From Asterias rubens (lineage: Eukaryota; Echinodermata; Asteroidea; Forcipulatida; Asteriidae), in assembly GCF_902459465.1 (NCBI RefSeq), contig NC_047068.1, forward strand, positions 11,594,001-11,658,000: 64,000 nucleotides of DNA, in the 5' to 3' direction. The position numbers were made by a program, and so were the translations under genes. The notes beneath the pieces are model-generated. The model was given only the letters and a program-made list of their open reading frames with translations. It had not been told where the DNA came from and searched no databases. This document shows positions 52,117-63,560 of this stretch, piece after piece. Every line of letters begins with the position of its first letter. Position 1 is the stretch's first letter.

Positions 52117-53154
52117 TCATGTCTGAGTTTCACGTATTTTCATGCTGCAATTCTTCTGAGATGTGTTCTGTTTCCAATAATTCTCCACACTCCAAAGAAC
52201 ACCTTGATGATTTTCAACTTCACCAGTTTGGTAGTAGACTCCGTTCAAGTGTGATAGCACACAGTTGTTAAACCACCATGCTCCTACGTACTTCCTTGCA
52301 CAGTTGTCTTCAACTAACCTGTCATTGTCACTGTCAAATGTGGTGAAAGGTCTACCGTGGTGATAGGTAAGCGAGTCGGCAGCAGAACTGTTGATACAAA
52401 AATCCCCAACATAAAGAATGTACTTCTCACCAGAAACCTTAAAGCTGTTGTACTTTGCAAATGCTACCAGGTTATCCCAGTCAGCTATATCAACTCGTAG
52501 CTCCCATATTTGTTTGGGGTCATCAGAGGTCAACTTCAACAAGTTGTCATTTCCGAGCCAGAATTCTCCCGATAGGTCTCCAAAGCCAGTTTTATACGCG
52601 GTCCAATTTCGGTAGAAGTGTTCACTACCATCTTGCCGTTTCTGAAACACGATCCATCCTCCACCATCAATTTCCATGTCGCAGTAGACATCGGTACTAA
52701 GACCATCTCGGTAGAGTGTATAAATACCACTGAGATTGAAACCTGCATCCAAAAGCTCCTTGCAACTCCTGTAGCAACCAAAAGAAGGCTTCACAGAAAA
52801 GAGGGGTGTTTCTTCATCCGAGTCAAAGTAGACACTCCCTTGAGTTTCAAGAAAGTCTTCAAAATGTTTAGCTCTTGTGTCGTTGTTCAACTCGCATACG
52901 TTCGGGCATGGGAGGAAGTTGAAAGACTTGCAGTTCGGATCCAGGATGCAGTCTCTTCCACAATTAATATATGAGAATGTGGATTTCGTCCGGTACACAA
53001 AGTTTTCGAGGATTCTATTTTCTGAGCCAAAGAATTGATGAAGACGATTCGAACAAGGTTGTTGCTCACAAAACGCCTGCGTCATCATCATCATCATCAC
53101 AATCAAACGTTGGATGAAATTTTCGAAATGAAGTTGCTTTATCGACATCATCAT
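52117..53154 (-). CDS. Secreted PAN/apple plus fibrinogen-related domain protein, intronless, 345 aa
   Basis: Single open frame. The N-terminus has a hydrophobic signal-like core (LIVMMMMMTQAF, aa 17-28) followed by C29. A cysteine-rich module (about aa 34-110, with C65, C69, C75, C83, C87 and KSFNFLPCPNVCELN) resembles a PAN/apple domain. Residues about 126-341 form a complete fibrinogen C-terminal domain. They include CKELLDAGFNLSGIYTLYRD, GGGWIVFQKRQDGSEHFYRN, GEFWLGNDNLLKLT, the calcium-type loop FDSDND (273-278), NCARKYVGAWWFNNC and HLNGVYY. In invertebrates such proteins are often secreted lectins or immune recognition factors; the role here is inferred. Two ATG clusters (aa 1-3 and 20-24), the second from an ATG microsatellite, make the exact start uncertain. 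The first is preferred because it gives a longer leader, though the second would also leave a usable signal. Confidence 0.9.
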   Translation of the reverse strand: MMMSIKQLHFENFIQRLIVMMMMMTQAFCEQQPCSNRLHQFFGSENRILENFVYRTKSTFSYINCGRDCILDPNCKSFNFLPCPNVCELNNDTRAKHFEDFLETQGSVYFDSDEETPLFSVKPSFGCYRSCKELLDAGFNLSGIYTLYRDGLSTDVYCDMEIDGGGWIVFQKRQDGSEHFYRNWTAYKTGFGDLSGEFWLGNDNLLKLTSDDPKQIWELRVDIADWDNLVAFAKYNSFKVSGEKYILYVGDFCINSSAADSLTYHHGRPFTTFDSDNDRLVEDNCARKYVGAWWFNNCVLSHLNGVYYQTGEVENHQGVLWSVENYWKQNTSQKNCSMKIRETQT

Positions 53155-53309
53155 TATTCGAGTTTACATCAAAACCTAATACTTTGTTATATCTTGGGAA
53201 GAAAATATCAGCAGGCCGACTTCAATGTTGACGGACCAAACGAAAGTGTCGTTCTTTATCCCCGATGTTGTAATCATCAGAACGAGTGCCGCTGATTGAA
53301 TTAAAGCAT

Positions 53310-53318
53310 GTTTATAAA
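53310..53318 (-). promoter_or_regulatory. TATA-like box upstream of the fibrinogen-domain gene
   Basis: Reads TTTATAAAC on the minus strand about 155 bp upstream of the first ATG, which would place transcription start near 53285 and leave a 5' UTR of roughly 130 nt. The call rests on position and sequence only. Confidence 0.3.
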
Positions 53319-54870
53319 CAACGTCATTGGCCTTTAGAACGTGACTTAACTGCAACAACGGGCTAGAGTTGAAAGCTTGCAACTATAGTGACGAACAAAA
53401 CGTGCGTGAAGTAGTTCCAATGCCACGCCAAATCAATTAAGTGGTCTTATTTGGTGCTTCATATCTTTCTTGAATAGCAAGCTAATCGAATGATGCCACG
53501 CACCGGCGAGTACACAATTTATCCATCTCACCAAGAAAATTCTCACCTTGTACATTTCTAAAGAAAAAAACAAACAAACAAACAAACAAAAAACACATTA
53601 TTATAGTGGTGGTGATTTCTGATTGGTCAATGCACGACGTGTCGCGTGGGCAGAAGTCGACTGTGATTGGCTGGTTCGCTATTAACAGGTGCACTCCTTC
53701 CCCATTGTGAAAATCAAGATCACCGTAACAAATGCTCTCAAATTGTTCACGGTCAAACAATTTCTGACGTGTTGAATAACAAAACATCGAAAGATTTGTC
53801 AACGTGGTGCTAAGTTATAGGCGAAGTTCTCTAAACAGAAGCAATAGATTTAAAGCTACATGTGAAAATAGTATCAAATTTTATACTTTAGTCTGATTTG
53901 CGATTTGTTTGCCCTTTAGAAAGTCGGGAAAATTGTGATTAAATAGCTGGAAAAAGTCAATGGATTAAATCCTACACCCTGCATAATTATGTAGTTGGTA
54001 CTTGTCCTTGTACTCAATAAAATGTTCCAGAAATAGAATATTTATTTATATTTTATTAGTTGTCTCAGTATTGTCACAAAGCTATTTGAGTTTATGCTCG
54101 AGGTGACGACAGCGGGGTACCAACCGAATCTCTGCTGGCTGCATTGACAAATGGACACCATGCGCCACACACCAATCAGCCGATAATACAAAAAGGCGCG
54201 AAATGTCCTCGGTATTGCCCCCCCCCCCCCCCCCCGCACGCGCGATATGCAGTTAACATATATTCATGGAGGGGTCTGGAAGTTATTTTTTTTTAACTTG
54301 GTCAATTTATGGGGGGGAATTATAATTTAGTTGCAAACTGCTTACCGATCCAAATTACCTATGCAACAAGCACAAACAACAATAGTAATGACCTGAGTTT
54401 CAATCCTACGTTGTAGGTTTGTTTTATTTATAGAGTCGGGACTTCTGAGTAGATTTATTTATTTATTTTTACGCCCACCCCTTCCCCGCCCCCTCTCTCC
54501 CCTCAGGGAGGGGTGTGGCAACCAACCCGAACCCCCTATAAAAAAAACGCAACAAAATTGTTCCTAAAATGAGCTGATTAAAGATATTTTTCTTTTGAAG
54601 TAATAAGTATTACTTCCCGCTTTAACTTAATCTCATTCCCCTGGAATAAAATAATAACCAGCCTGGCCGGGAGTGAGACTTTTATTCTATAATTTCTTAG
54701 ATTGGGGTTTACTGTGGAATGTCAACCCATTGAATGTCTTCATTGACGATATGCATTGATATGCAAATTTTCAGTTTTGCGTTGTTTTCGAAGCACTCGT
54801 TGTGGCGAATACTTCGTCAGTGCATTAGTTATGGGACCATGGCGGACTGGACTGCAGCAGAGAGCTATCC
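53319..54870. other. Intergenic, no gene recognised
   Basis: Includes a CAAA repeat near 53570-53590, a C tract at about 54218-54235 and a T-rich zone. Frames of 60-106 codons show no domain. Confidence 0.4.
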
Positions 54871-55310
54871 AGCTCCAACGTGGGATTCGAACCTCGCGTT
54901 TTCTGATGAACTTTACTTGCAAATTTATCAACATTTCTATGGTTATTCAGAAACATTTTGGTTGTGCTTTTGCCGTAGAACAAACTGGGATATTTTGTAT
55001 CGAGGCTGGGTCAACAATACATTTAGAACAAAACGAACATGTGTGAATTTTTTTTACTGGCCAGAAAGGTTTTACCCACGGACCTCCCAGCTCTAACGTG
55101 GGGTTCGGACGTCGCGTTTTCTGAGTGAACTTTACATCCAAATTTATCAACATTGCTATGGTTATTCAGAAACATTCGGCTGTGCTTTTGCTATAGAACA
55201 AACTGGTGTTCTGTTGGCTTGGTCAGCATGCGTACAATTTCGTAAAACGTACCCTTGCGCATGGATTGTTTGTACTGGCAATTTTTTTTACCCAAACTGC
55301 AGTGTACATG
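54871..55310. repeat. Two-copy tandem duplication, 218-bp period
   Basis: AGCTCCAACGTGGGATTCG at 54871 and AGCTCTAACGTGGGGTTCGG at 55089 start two diverged copies. Both continue with TCGCGTTTTCTGA, TATCAACATT, TATGGTTATTCAGAAACATT and GAACAAACTGG. The frame of 120 codons is not conserved between copies. Confidence 0.8.
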
Positions 55311-55473
55311 TACATGTATATTCAAGTTAGTTTCATGTAGTCCTCTATATAGCTTGGGCTACAGACTTTACTTCAACGTCTTATATAAAACCAATACTAA
55401 CTTTATGGGAGTGACTTCTCGACCCAACCAAGGCCGAACACATGGAGCAATCCCCGAAATACATCTTGTTCAG

Positions 55474-56396
55474 GTAAGGCCTAGGACCATTACCATCCAC
55501 CGGCGCCAAAACTAGGGATTTATTTTTTGGGCGGGGCACGTAGGGGCGGGCGGGAAAACCTGCCACCACTTATTCACTAATTTGTACCAACAGAAGTATC
55601 TAATTTTGAGTAAAATTAGATTGTGAGTAGGGGGGGGGGGAGGGCAAACTCAATCCACTCAATCCTCCTGCCACAACTTTTTCACTCATTTAAAAAAACT
55701 GGAATATCTCATTTGTGGAAATAATTAAAATACTTTTAACCTTTTTACTTATTTAATTCCAACAAATTGGGGGGGGGGGGGGGGGGGGGGACAAGGACTA
55801 ACTTGTGGTGGGAGGGGGGGGGGGGTGTTCCCGTGTTTGCAATTCTCCTAAAGATGTCCCTTTTCAACTTGATTTCTCTTGTTAGGCCAACTATTTTTTT
55901 AAAGATAATCTGTCTTTTTTATACTTAAAAAAAAAACCTTTTCTCCAGACCATTTTCAAACTTAACATTTCAAAACAGGCTGATCTGTTTCTGCTAAGGC
56001 AAGTTGTTTTGTCACTCAGCAAAAATAGAAACAGTCCTGTGAAACTGGTAGTAAATATTTTATTCAGACTTGGATACATTTAACATATGAATATTACTTT
56101 GAATATGATATCCTGCTCGTAAGTTGAGAACGTCACTTTAAAAGGAAAAGTTTCTTTAAAGTCCCACTCTAGTTTATTTTTTCACTGTTCAACCCAATAT
56201 TATTATTTCCAGTCAGTTGCCCTTGTAGTTTATTAAGCCTACTAGGTATTTTGAATAATTTTGTTTAACTTTATTTTATGTATTTTATTCTTAGTTATTA
56301 ATTTTTTTCTCAAACAAGACTAGATATTGTGAATATTTTTTTAAAACTATATTTTACTTATTTTATTCTTATTTTTTTTTTTTTTTAATCAAACAG
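55474..56396. other. Intergenic or intronic, G-tract rich
   Basis: G runs occur near 55630, 55770-55790 and 55817-55825, plus T-rich text. No gene is supported. Confidence 0.4.
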
Positions 56397-58540
56397 GATG
56401 GTTGGTGAACAACTGAGATAGCAGCGAGCCATTTTTCATGTGCCAAGCTTCATAAGACATTGATAGACTGTTTCCTGAGTTGCAGGAACAGCTAGAACAT
56501 CATTGAACTAAAAACTCTTTAGAAACTGCATGTGTCCAGATGGGAGTTGAAGATCTATGGATGTGGTTTGTGGATGAACATTGTTGTCTATGGATTTGTG
56601 GTTTGTGGACGTAGAGTGGAGTCATCGCTGGAGTCATCGCCGGATTCAGGTAAGGAAAACTTGGCAACATCCGACCTCCACTTTTCAAGTTTGGTTTGCG
56701 ATTCACCACTGAAATTTATGTTGGAATTTTCATTTCCATTTCAATACATTTGGTTTACTTGAGACTATTGAGGTGTTGAAACTCAGTTAAGAACTCACTC
56801 TGCGGCAGTGAAGTTAATAATGATCCACCTGGAAGCTAAAGTAGTAGTCCCAGCCGGTTGTGTACATTCCACCCAGAAAGCAGGACAGTTCTTTTCAGAA
56901 CTGAGAAGTCTCCTGAAATCTACTCCGCGGTAGTAGAACATAAAGCAAGACAGTTCTCTAATTAACAAACTCTACCTGGCAAGAGGACACACTTGTGGTG
57001 TAATTGCAAACCAAATACATGTATATATTAGAAACAAGTTTCATGTGTTTTCACACAATACAAAAATGAATTCAATGGAATTTACTGATACAAAAAAAGC
57101 AATCAGTAAATCTGATTTTAATATAAAATAGGTACAATTTTGGTTTTTTTTGCGCGAAAACCACCCAAAATTGATAATTGATATTGCGCAATAGTGGAGG
57201 TCGGATAACGCAAGTTGACCTTTCAAGATCAAGATCAAGACAAGATGAAGACTCCGAAGTGTAAGAGAAGACCTAACCCGTTCTCTTGCAGAGTCCCACC
57301 CCTCTTACCACCCCTTCCCCTCCAAGATGCTCTACGATCTTGTTGATGTTGTCCTTACAATACTTTCAAGGTGACTTAGTGTTTCTTGGCATTTCTTGAG
57401 ATGCATATTGGTCGAAGCCAATGATGCTTTTAATTAGGAGACTAGTCTTACTGGAAATTTCATTGCGGGTTGATACTTCAAGTCATCAGTTGTCATTTTT
57501 ACTTAAAATTGTCATAACTTTATACTTCAAATACTAGTAATGTTTAAAAGTAAAAAGTACAAGGTCAAACTAAATAATATAATAATCTTCTGAAAAGATG
57601 ATATATATTTGTAATGGGATGAAATTGGGTACCCTTTCTTTTTTCTTTCTTTTTTTCATGAAAAAAAATAAACAGAAAAGGGGGCTTGCAATTTCATTCC
57701 ATTACATATTTTAGAGGGAAATAAAGCCAAAAAATAAAACATTAAAACAAAATTTTGAACTGCAGCTGTTCTTTGTACTGTAGGCACAAAACCCACAACC
57801 ATAAAAAGCAAAATATTCCAGTCCTACATTCAATTGATGTTTAATGTTCGATTTAGGAACATTAAATAGAAAAGTTAATATTTAAACATTAAGTTACTAT
57901 TTACATCTTCCTAATATCAGCATTACATCAATTCTGAATGTAAACACTTTCAACGGAGCATCTGAGGAACATCAAATCTTTACAAATTAAAAAGAATTTA
58001 CAAGAAAAATAATTAAACCGCGACGCTTTATTTAATAAAAGAAACCTCTCGTAGCAAACTTCCCTACAAAATTTGTGAGCGCTGCGAGAAAAACCGAAAG
58101 AAAAATCACCAGCTGAAGAAGAAAGAAAACCATGAGAACAAAGAGAGCATGAAGGAGAGAAAACAAAGCAGGATCACGCAAGATGTCAGTGAAGCATGGG
58201 TAGTGGGTACGTATGAATGGTAAGACAGTATAGGCCTAGAGTATTATAGTGTTGGCCTAGAGATAAGACTATAACGCTCTAATTCAGGAGTGACTGAAGG
58301 CTAGTGAGGTTCGGTGTTTGCAGCAAAGGTTGCCAGCAAAGGTCGAGCGTCAGGTTAAGTATAGGGTGAGTTTGAAAGAAACTTAACCTTTCCTCCACAG
58401 CTCTAACCTGGGGTGCGTTTTTGCGGTTGTAACCAATAACTGTCTCAGTTGAGTTGCGCATTGGTTAATCACTTGCCAATGCCTGAAACGATAATTGATT
58501 ATAACCGCTGAAATGCTCCTCTTTTTTTCCCCACAGCAGC

Positions 58541-59880
58541 TAACTTGGCTACAAAGGCTACTATCTTTGTTTGCTTTGCAGTTTGAAATCTGTTCTTCCC
58601 AAAGTGGATGTTCTTGCAGGTGATTATGAATTTAATGCAGAAACTCGGTGAACTGAGGTCAGCGGGTTAATGAGGTCAATACTTTGCACCAAAGGTTAAG
58701 TATGGCGGGTGAAGTTTATGGTTAAAGGCACTGGACGTTATTTGTAATTACTCAAAATAATTGTTAGCATAACAAATTTAAGTGGTAACGAGCAACTGAG
58801 AATCGTTGTAGTACAAAACATTGTGGGAAACTGCTCCCTCTGAAGTAACGTAGCTTTCTTGAAAAAAAAAGTAATTTCTCATTTAAGAACCCCTCAAAAG
58901 GCTATAATTTGGTTTCTCCAAACTCTGTATCCTGTTTTGGGGAAAGTAGATGTTGTGGCAAACAATCCTGCACAGATGGCAGGCTCTGGGACTTTGACAC
59001 TAAATTTGTATCTCAGGGTGAAACTGACTTTGGCTAATTGATGTGAACCCCAAATGCTAACATTTCATATAATTTATTTTTTCATAAAGCAGATATTGGT
59101 ATTGTAAAGCAGAGTAGTTTGCATGCTGAAATCTTCACTGAGCTGAGCTGATATGCCAACACGACTGAGGTCATGCAACATTTGGGTAACGTATAGGATT
59201 ATAAAAACTACAATTTACCGGTGAAGGAACTACCTGCTAAATGGGACCAGTCAATCCAGAAAATGTTGAAGATCTTGCACAAATCTAACATCAGTTATCA
59301 ATAATATGTCAATAGAAAATGAAGAAGGCACTAGAAAACTAGTTTTTGAAAGTATAAAGACAGTTGATGAAACACAGTATTTGTGAAATGTCTCATTGAA
59401 ATATTTAAACTTAGGGTCTGTATAAACCTGTTATTGTGAAAGTGGATTTTTTGGCAAGCAGTTATGCACACAGATAGCAGCTCTGGGACACCTTAGATAA
59501 TGACACTGTGATTGGTGAAGTATTTGGGCTAACTCGTGTAATATGTGTGATGAAACTAATGAGACACAAAAAATGCTAACATTTCTTGATTTTGTTTTCC
59601 TTTTGAAAAAGCGTATGGTTTGGTCTTCTTGAAGATGTTGGAGTAGTCTGGTTGCTGAAATCTGAGCTGAGGTGATGCCTAACGACAGGAACTGAGGTCA
59701 TGCAAGATTTGGGTAATGTATCAGATTATAAAGATTATAATTTAGGAGTGAAGGAACTACAGTATCTGCTAAATTGGCCGACTTAATCATAAAATTTGGA
59801 TGAGCGTTGACAAATCTAAAGCCGTTGTCAATTACTTTTGAAAGGAAAATTAAAAATGCATCAAAGAACTAGTTTTTGAT
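58541..59880. repeat. Old tandem duplication, about 500-bp period
   Basis: 58915-59355 and 59410-59880 share, in order: a GGAAAGTAGATGTTGTGGCAA-like start, CAGCTCTGGGACA, AAATGCTAACATTTC, CTGAGGTCATGCAA, ATTTGGGTAA, GTGAAGGAACTAC and AACTAGTTTTTGA. The section 58590-58660 looks like part of a third copy. A MITE-A fragment (58723-58885) is inserted between copies. Confidence 0.7.
58723..58885. repeat. MITE-A, left half
   Basis: TTAAAGGCACTGGACGTTAT to GAAAAAAAAAGTAATTTCTC; the right half is missing. Confidence 0.65.
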
Positions 59881-60169
59881 CTCTCTCAAGTAAATCTCCT
59901 AAGTAGAGAAGCTTTTCATTATTTAAGATTCCACAACAGCAAGCATGAACAACCAGCCAACCAATGAGGTGAAACAAACTTGAGAAACAGAAACTTGCTT
60001 TTACAAGGTTGTTTTTGAACAATCAAAATACTCTTCCTGAAAAAAAGAGATGTTGGCTCTTCTTGCAGCTCATCATAAAGATGGAATGATCTGAATTCAC
60101 ATTAGAGATACATTTGTCTTTGCTTTATTTTCCTTTAGTTCACAGCAGTCACTTGTGAAGTTGTTACTT

Positions 60170-60925
60170 ATATCGGACCTGGTTGGATGAGCATTGTTGG
60201 AAGGTACAGGGAGTGGTGACTGTAACTGGACCTGTTTGGATGATCATTGTTGGAGGGTACAGGGAGTGGTGACTGTAACTAAACCTGTTTGGATGAGCAT
60301 TGTTGGAGGCTACAGGGAGTGGTGACTGTAACTGGACCTGTTTGGATGAGCATTGTTGGAGGGTACAGAGAGTGGTGACTGTAACTGGACCTGTTTGGAT
60401 GAGCATTGTTGGAGGGTACAGAGAGTGGTGACTGTAACTGGACCTGTTTGGATGAGCATTGTTGGAGGGTACAGGGAGTGGTGACTGTAACTGGACCTGT
60501 TTGGGTGAACATTGTTGGAGGGTACAGGGAGTGGTGACTGTAACTGGACCTGTTTGGATGAGCATTGTTGGAGAGTACATGGAGTGGTGACTGTAACTGG
60601 ACCTGTTTGGATGAGCATTGTTTAAGGGTACAGAGAGTGGTGACTACAACTGGGGCTGTTGGATGAGCATTGTTGGAGGGTACAGGGAGTGGTGACTGTA
60701 ACTTGACCTGTTTGGATGATCATTGTTGGAAGGTACAGGGAGTGGTGACTGTAACTGGGGCTGTTGGATGAGCATTGTTTGAGGGTACAGAGAGTGGTGA
60801 CTGTAACTGGACCTGTTTGGATGAACATTGTTGGAGGGTACAGGGAGTGGTGACTGTAACTGGACCTGTTTGGATGATCATTGTTGAAAGGGTCCAGGGA
60901 GTGATGACTACAACTGGACCGATTG
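60170..60925. repeat. 53-bp minisatellite, about 14 units
   Basis: Unit GGACCTGTTTGGATGAGCAT plus TGTTGGAGGGTACAGGGAGT plus GGTGACTGTAACT, 53 bp. Because 53 is not divisible by three and the minus strand lacks stops in the unit, all three minus frames stay open for 77-138 codons. These frames are therefore not evidence of a gene. Confidence 0.88.
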
Positions 60926-61385
60926 GTAAGTTGAAAAAAAAAAAAAAAAAAAACTTTGCTTGGAACAGAAGGTTCTCATCCCACAAATTTGGCAAAGGAG
61001 GAAAAACAAACCAGAAAGCACCTTCAAAGATTTCAAGTTATAAACTTCCCATTCATTTCCATCTTACCTTGTAAGAAAAATGCCCAAACCGCCTCTGGTG
61101 AAACACTCCATTAAAATAGGAGGTCAAGTTTTCAGAAAAAGGTTTTTCAAAACAAACACAAAACCTGGGATGGTGTGTCTTGTTGCAGTGAGTTGAACGA
61201 TTGATTGGAGCTAGCTGGAGGATAAATTTCTTGCACACGAGTACTAATTCTGAGCTATCTCCTCAAATGTACTTTGGAGAGTTCATCAAATTTAATCTTT
61301 GAATACCTTTCTTTTTTACAGAAGATTGAGACGATGACCTTGGGGATGAAACAACCCAATCTTGAGGCAAATGAACTCTTTATGG

Positions 61386-61870
61386 ACTGCACATGTGCCA
61401 CCAGCTGAAGGACTGTCAAGATAGCCAGATACCTCGTCACTACATGTATGTTCATTCATGAAGTGACGTCATGATGTGATGTCAGAACAACTAATCAACG
61501 CTTGTAGGACTGTTTGCTGACCATAGCTGAAGAATTTCAAGGTTAGCTGGATGACTGTTCAAGGGACAGAGCTATTGTAACTATAACATTTAGACTGTCA
61601 CCAACTAAAGAAAGACCGTGTCAAGCCTAGCCAGATGTTCAATCTTGGAAGTGACCTCCAGAATGTTGAGGCTAATTAACGCTTTTAGGCCTGTGTGCTA
61701 GCCACCAGCTAAAGGACTATTTCAAGTTTAGCTGGATGACTCTCCGCTATACTGTTCAAGGGACATAGTGATTATTGATGCTACATTTGGAACTGTAACA
61801 TTTTGAACGAGTACTTCACCAACTGAAGAAAGACTGTGCCAAGTCCTGCCAGATGAATCCTCACACGTTC
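61386..61870. repeat. Diverged tandem duplication, about 180-bp period
   Basis: TTGTAGGACTGTTTGCTGAC near 61502 and TTTTAGGCCTGTGTGCTAGC near 61683 start two copies. They share TTTCAAG(G/T)TTAGCTGGATGAC, CTGTTCAAGGGACA, ACCAACT(A/G)AAGAAAGAC and AGCC or TGCCAGATG. A partial copy precedes them. Confidence 0.65.
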
Positions 61871-62000
61871 AACTGAAACAAGATGGGCTTTTGATGGAAC
61901 CCATAAATAGACTCAAAACAGTATCAGGCTGTACCCATAATATGGTTGTGGCTGTTGATATGGACTCCATGCTTCAATTGTAAAGTTTGGTTTATTATTT

Positions 62001-63405
62001 ACTTGAATCCATCAAACTCCAATGCCGTATTGTACAAGTGTCACATCAGTTGGTTTGATACAGTTGGCATGCCTGGCTTTGCGCTAAGCAATTGTTTATC
62101 ATGAAAAAAATCAAATTCATTAAATTCATGTACCATACCCTTTTGGATTTTGATGGATTTAGAGTAGATAAGGAGATACATCTCTAAAGATGGTATTTCA
62201 GGCCAATAGCTTTTGTAAAGAGTAAACAAATCACCTAATCAAAACAAGGGTTACAAAAAAAAGGTTTACAAAAATTTGTGCAGTCTGTAAAGTGTCTTTG
62301 GCGAAACCAATTGACTACAAAAATTAAGTGAAATTTTAATGATAAAACAAGTTTACTACAAAATCAAACTGAAGTCAACAAAAATCTCAGGTTGAGGCAT
62401 TTTATTTTGGAACAAAATTAATATTTTCTTAAGTGATTCATAATTTTTGATTATACAATAATTTAAGTTTTTTGAGAGGATAAATTTTGTTTTAAAAAAT
62501 ACAGAATTAGTCTATAGGCCCTTCATCAATACTATAGTGAGGTAACCATTACACTTTGCTCAATAAGAATAATTCAAGTATGTGTGGGATATTTCAAAAT
62601 GTACACTTGAGCGCAAAATAAACAAAATTTAGCAAAATGTGGGACCAGCAAGTACTCTGATCTGATGCAATGCAAAACAAACCTTGGTTACAATCACAAC
62701 ACCAGGGTTTGGTTTCACACAGAGCTAATATTTGATCATATCAATCTTAATATTGCTTCGCAAAGTGTGATGTCACAATAGGAATCACCATGGTAATATT
62801 GACAACTCATATTAAGATGATTCTTAGTGTTTGTGAAACTGAGCCCAAATACAACCACCCTAACACTGAACCCTAGCACTAAAAAACACTAACAAAAGCA
62901 GTAAAAGCAGAAACATTTTACTCACAATATTTCTTTTCTTTTTTACCCCCTGTTAATGAACATTCCCAAAAGGTTGTGCACTTTATAAAGAACCTATACT
63001 GTATGATGTATTTGCGTGGGGAAATACTTAATCATAGTATTTCCGAACGCAAATACATCACAACTGTTAAGTGAAGGGGGCTCGCCCACATGTTTTCTGA
63101 CATGCAGCAGATTGTGCTACAGGCCTGCTACCCATTGTATACAACCTACACAAGATGTTTGGATCTTATGGGTGTGGTCATTATTAATTATAGCTCTCCA
63201 CACTTGTTGTAAAATACAAGTAGCAAGTTCTTTGAAATAACCAGTGAAAAAAAAAGTGATTTGTAGAACGATTTGTAGTCATTTATTATTGATGTCATGA
63301 ACTTGAAGAGATTACCCAAAGTGTACCATGCCTAGTAGTTTTAACAATGTTTGTAATTAAGAGGAACTTTTTTCTCATTACTGCTGTAAGGGTGAATGAT
63401 TAGGA
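62001..63405. other. No gene recognised
   Basis: AT-rich; the only longer frame (63016-63240, 74 codons) has no recognisable domain. The short inverted pair GTATTTGCG / CGCAAATAC occurs near 63007-63055. Confidence 0.4.
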
Positions 63406-63409
63406 AATA

Positions 63410-63560
63410 TTAATTTTGGTTTTTACCCATACACCGATGTGTGTTATACTCAGTACTTTCCCAAGTCCTGTGAAAAAATATCGCAGGCATGTTACTCGGG
63501 TGGGATTTGAACCCACAACCCTTAGGAAGTAGCAATGTGGCACCCATTTGGTGCAGCACA
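63410..63560 (-). repeat. tRNA-derived SINE, minus strand
   Basis: On the minus strand the head has a T-arm and box B (GTGGGTTCAAATCCCACC), followed by GTTACATGCCTGCGATATT-like body and a tail GTATAACACACATCGGTGTA. The T stem pairs perfectly, but no full cloverleaf or acceptor stem is present. Confidence 0.55.

Larger units (their letters stand above)
55382..62000 (+). ncRNA. Candidate spliced non-coding transcript
   Basis: A TATATAAAA box at 55382-55390 precedes a possible first exon ending TTCAG|GTAAGG at 55473. Further candidate exons are 56397-56649 (long T tract, CAAACAG; donor CAG|GTAAGG), 57292-57370, 58537-58619 (TTTTTTTCCCCACAG), 60139-60925 (TATTTTCCTTTAG; donor GTAAGT) and one starting at 61322 (CTTTTTTACAG). 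None carries a conserved long frame. Splice-like signals occur by chance, so the chain is only a proposal. Confidence 0.2.

Noticed and set aside
52618-52974. 118-codon plus-strand frame
   Set aside because: It is the antisense shadow of the fibrinogen-domain gene.
54880-54900. Box B of a tRNA on the minus strand (GGTTCGAATCC)
   Set aside because: No box A at the right distance, and the motif is lost in the duplicate copy.
60164-60828. Repetitive protein gene on the minus strand
   Set aside because: All three frames are open merely because the 53-bp unit lacks minus-strand stops; there is no start context, splice model or domain.
63480-63530. tRNA gene on the minus strand
   Set aside because: Only the T-arm is convincing; the rest matches a SINE.
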